Source: Streptomyces albospinus (GTDB lineage Bacteria > Actinomycetota > Actinomycetes > Streptomycetales > Streptomycetaceae). From it: a stretch of 64,000 nucleotides of DNA. Below, in pieces: positions 62,650 to 64,000 of this stretch (its first letter is position 1; every line of letters starts with the position of its first letter). The position numbers were made by a program, and so were the translations under genes. Where the stretch lies: NCBI RefSeq assembly GCF_014648695.1, contig NZ_BMRP01000013.1, positions 93,171 through 157,170 of the forward strand. Direction: 5' to 3'. The notes beneath the pieces were generated by a model, which was given only the letters and a program-made list of their open reading frames with translations, was not told the DNA's origin and did no database searches.

Positions 62650-63222
62650 TCAGGCGCTGTGGCCGAGGTGGACGAGGGGGCGGGACCAACTGCGCAGCGC
62701 CGCCTTGTCCTTGAAGTTGCCGATGCTGGTGTCCATCGGGGTGTCGGTGTATTGGTGGAACAGCCACGGGTGCTGGATGTCGGGGTGACCGGGCTTGTCG
62801 TTGTACTGGGCGATCCACAGCCCGTCGCCGGCGAAGGACGTGGTGTCGCGGTGCACCCAGAAGTCCTGGTTGCAGTAGAGGAGCGTCTTGTGTCCGGGGG
62901 CGGACTTCTGTACCTGCTTGAGCCAGCTGTCCTTCCACGCACTGGAGACGCCCGGGTCCTCCCAGTCGAGAATGATGATGTCCCCATCGGCCAGGTCGAT
63001 TTGGGAGAGGAAGTAGTCGACCTGCGCCGTCACCTGTCCTGGCCGGGCGACGTGGTAGAACCCGGTCACCAGGCCGGCATTGCGCGCGGTCCTTCGCTGA
63101 CCGGCCCACTTGGGGTTCGTATGGCTGGTCCCCTCGGTGATTTTGATGAACACGAAATCGCTGCCGGATGTCTTGTATCCCTCCGGCTGGGACGACGATA
63201 CGTCGATTCCTTTGATGGTCAT
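62650..63222 (-). CDS. GH25 muramidase (lysozyme-like)
   Basis: 190 residues, a single GH25 barrel. It starts MTIKGIDVSSSQP (family start DVS), with FIKITEGTSHTNP, FYHVARPG, IIILDWEDPG (catalytic Asp-Glu) and LWIAQYNDKPG plus FHQYTDT. GH25 enzymes cleave the glycan of peptidoglycan. No signal peptide or cell-wall-binding domain is present, as in phage endolysins needing a holin, or proteins released by lysis. The upstream RBS (GAGAAGA) is fair. A strong terminator follows. Confidence 0.88.
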   Translation of the reverse strand: MTIKGIDVSSSQPEGYKTSGSDFVFIKITEGTSHTNPKWAGQRRTARNAGLVTGFYHVARPGQVTAQVDYFLSQIDLADGDIIILDWEDPGVSSAWKDSWLKQVQKSAPGHKTLLYCNQDFWVHRDTTSFAGDGLWIAQYNDKPGHPDIQHPWLFHQYTDTPMDTSIGNFKDKAALRSWSRPLVHLGHSA

Positions 63223-63583
63223 GGCCGTCTTCTCGATCACTTCGGGCCGCGCCTCCGGCCGGGGATTTCGCGGTCGGCGCCGTGGTGCGACGAGCCGGGG
63301 AGCCACCGGAACCGGCCGCGGCACCATCGGACGGTGTGCTCCGCGCCGGAAACCTCCCATCGTGCCCAGAGGTCGACTCCATTCTCCCGCCGTGTCGCGG
63401 CCACTGCACCTGGATCACCGCGCCGGGCGTGGATCTCCTTTGTGACAACGGGCGTTGGTTGTTCGGTCAACCGCTTTCCCAGGGGAAGATTCAGAGGGGA
63501 AGATCTCTCGTGCACCGGCTCGGCGGTGCCGCGGCGGTGCACACCGCGGCACGTAAGGCCGTGGCAAAAGCCGTAGCGCCGGA
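63223..63583. other. 361-bp intergenic region
   Basis: Upstream of the muramidase gene and downstream of the DUF2278 gene, both on the minus strand. A less GC-rich patch at about 63440-63500 could hold the muramidase promoter (TTGACC on the minus strand), but no confident -10 box was found. No gene is visible. Confidence 0.45.
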
Positions 63584-64000
63584 TCAGAAGGTGATCGTCC
63601 ACCCTTCGCGTCGGCCCTGTTCCCCGGTGTAGGCCACGCCGTGGATGTTGATCCCGGTGGGGTCGAGCAGGGTGATCGTGCCGCCGCGGTCGGCGAGTTG
63701 GAAGCCGTTACCGCCCGGGACGGCGACGGTGGCTCCGGGTGCCACCTGCTGTGCGGGCAGCGGGAGCCGGTGGCCCTGCTGGTCGGCCAGTTGCCAGCCC
63801 GCCAGGTCGACGGGGGCGGGAGAGGCGTTGAGCAGGGTGACGGACTCGGCTTCCGGTGCCGGGCCGGCGGGGTTGACGAGGGCCGCCACGATGCGCAGCG
63901 GTGCCGCGCCGGTGCCGGACACCGGGGCGGTGGTCGGAATGGCGTGGCCGGTGATGTCGTCGGTGTGCCAGGACTGGGACTGGAAGGCCAGGAAAAGGGC
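63584..64000 (-). CDS. DUF2278 plus lamin-tail domain protein (partial)
   Basis: The 3' 138 codons of a gene that continues past the window end. The visible N-terminal part has FLAFQSQSWHTDDITGH, the end of a DUF2278 domain. After a short linker comes a lamin-tail (LTD) beta domain: ESVTLLNASPAPVDLAGWQL, LPAQQVAPGATVAVP, GFQLADRGGTITLLDPTGI then HGVAYTGEQGRREGWTITF. LTD domains mediate extracellular binding in bacteria. The ATG at 63922 is internal, not the true start. Confidence 0.75.
   Translation of the reverse strand, partial: ALFLAFQSQSWHTDDITGHAIPTTAPVSGTGAAPLRIVAALVNPAGPAPEAESVTLLNASPAPVDLAGWQLADQQGHRLPLPAQQVAPGATVAVPGGNGFQLADRGGTITLLDPTGINIHGVAYTGEQGRREGWTITF

Overview
The window is about 72% GC, with GC-rich third codon positions, frequent GTG starts and Streptomyces-type genes: orphan NarL-type two-component pairs, secreted proteins with Tat or Sec signals, GH18 chitinase, mycelial sugar catabolism and a cysteine-type leader peptide. 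It reads as chromosomal DNA of a Streptomyces or close relative. Gene remnants are unusually common: PucR, flotillin, alpha/beta hydrolase, LysE with a TnpB insert, LamG, P450 and O-methyltransferase. This suggests a flexible chromosome-arm region. I found no rRNA, tRNA, CRISPR array or intact mobile element.

Layout. 1-3.9 kb: LysE exporter, GIDE-type membrane protein, a deleted PucR regulator, a 53-residue Trp/Gly-rich peptide gene and a flotillin remnant. 4.3-10.4 kb: six same-strand genes for exported proteins: a PASTA-like protein, two relatives sharing an exactly spaced cysteine framework, a coiled-coil protein and two seven-repeat RCC1 propellers. This is the best candidate for an undescribed system. 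10.9-12.9 kb: aldo/keto reductase and a frameshifted hydrolase. 13.0-16.6 kb: an Efe iron uptake operon with EfeU and EfeO fused, behind an iron box. 16.6-22.2 kb: sulfur/redox genes (SfnB-like dehydrogenase, Rrf2 regulator, leader peptide, GST-like protein) and a hydrolase-P450 pair. 22.4-26.5 kb: two-component system and Lnt-like acyltransferase. 26.5-30.5 kb: LysE/TnpB remnant, dnaK2-grpE2, DUF72.

30.7-38.2 kb: two long KdpD-like sensor kinases flanking a Na+/H+ antiporter, with no kdpABC or kdpE. 38.4-41.3 kb: photolyase and amidase. 41.3-47.5 kb: TetR and hydrolase, an NCS1 permease with a zinc-ribbon tail, a membrane protein and a second two-component system. 47.6-52.1 kb: macrolide-type glycosyltransferase, secreted S15-like peptidase and GH18 chitinase. 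52.3-57.1 kb: polyol catabolism (xylulokinase, zinc dehydrogenase, DeoR regulator, divergent MFS transporter). 57.2-64 kb: MarR and cupin with a triple-palindrome operator region, GT39 mannosyltransferase-like protein, P450 and methyltransferase remnants, DUF1259 protein, GH25 muramidase and a partial DUF2278/lamin-tail gene cut by the window end.

The clearest functional units are the Efe operon (iron import plus Tat-exported DyP peroxidase), the polyol locus (uptake, oxidation to xylulose, phosphorylation) and the exported-protein cluster, whose function is unknown. Family names come from recognising motifs by eye; no database search was possible.
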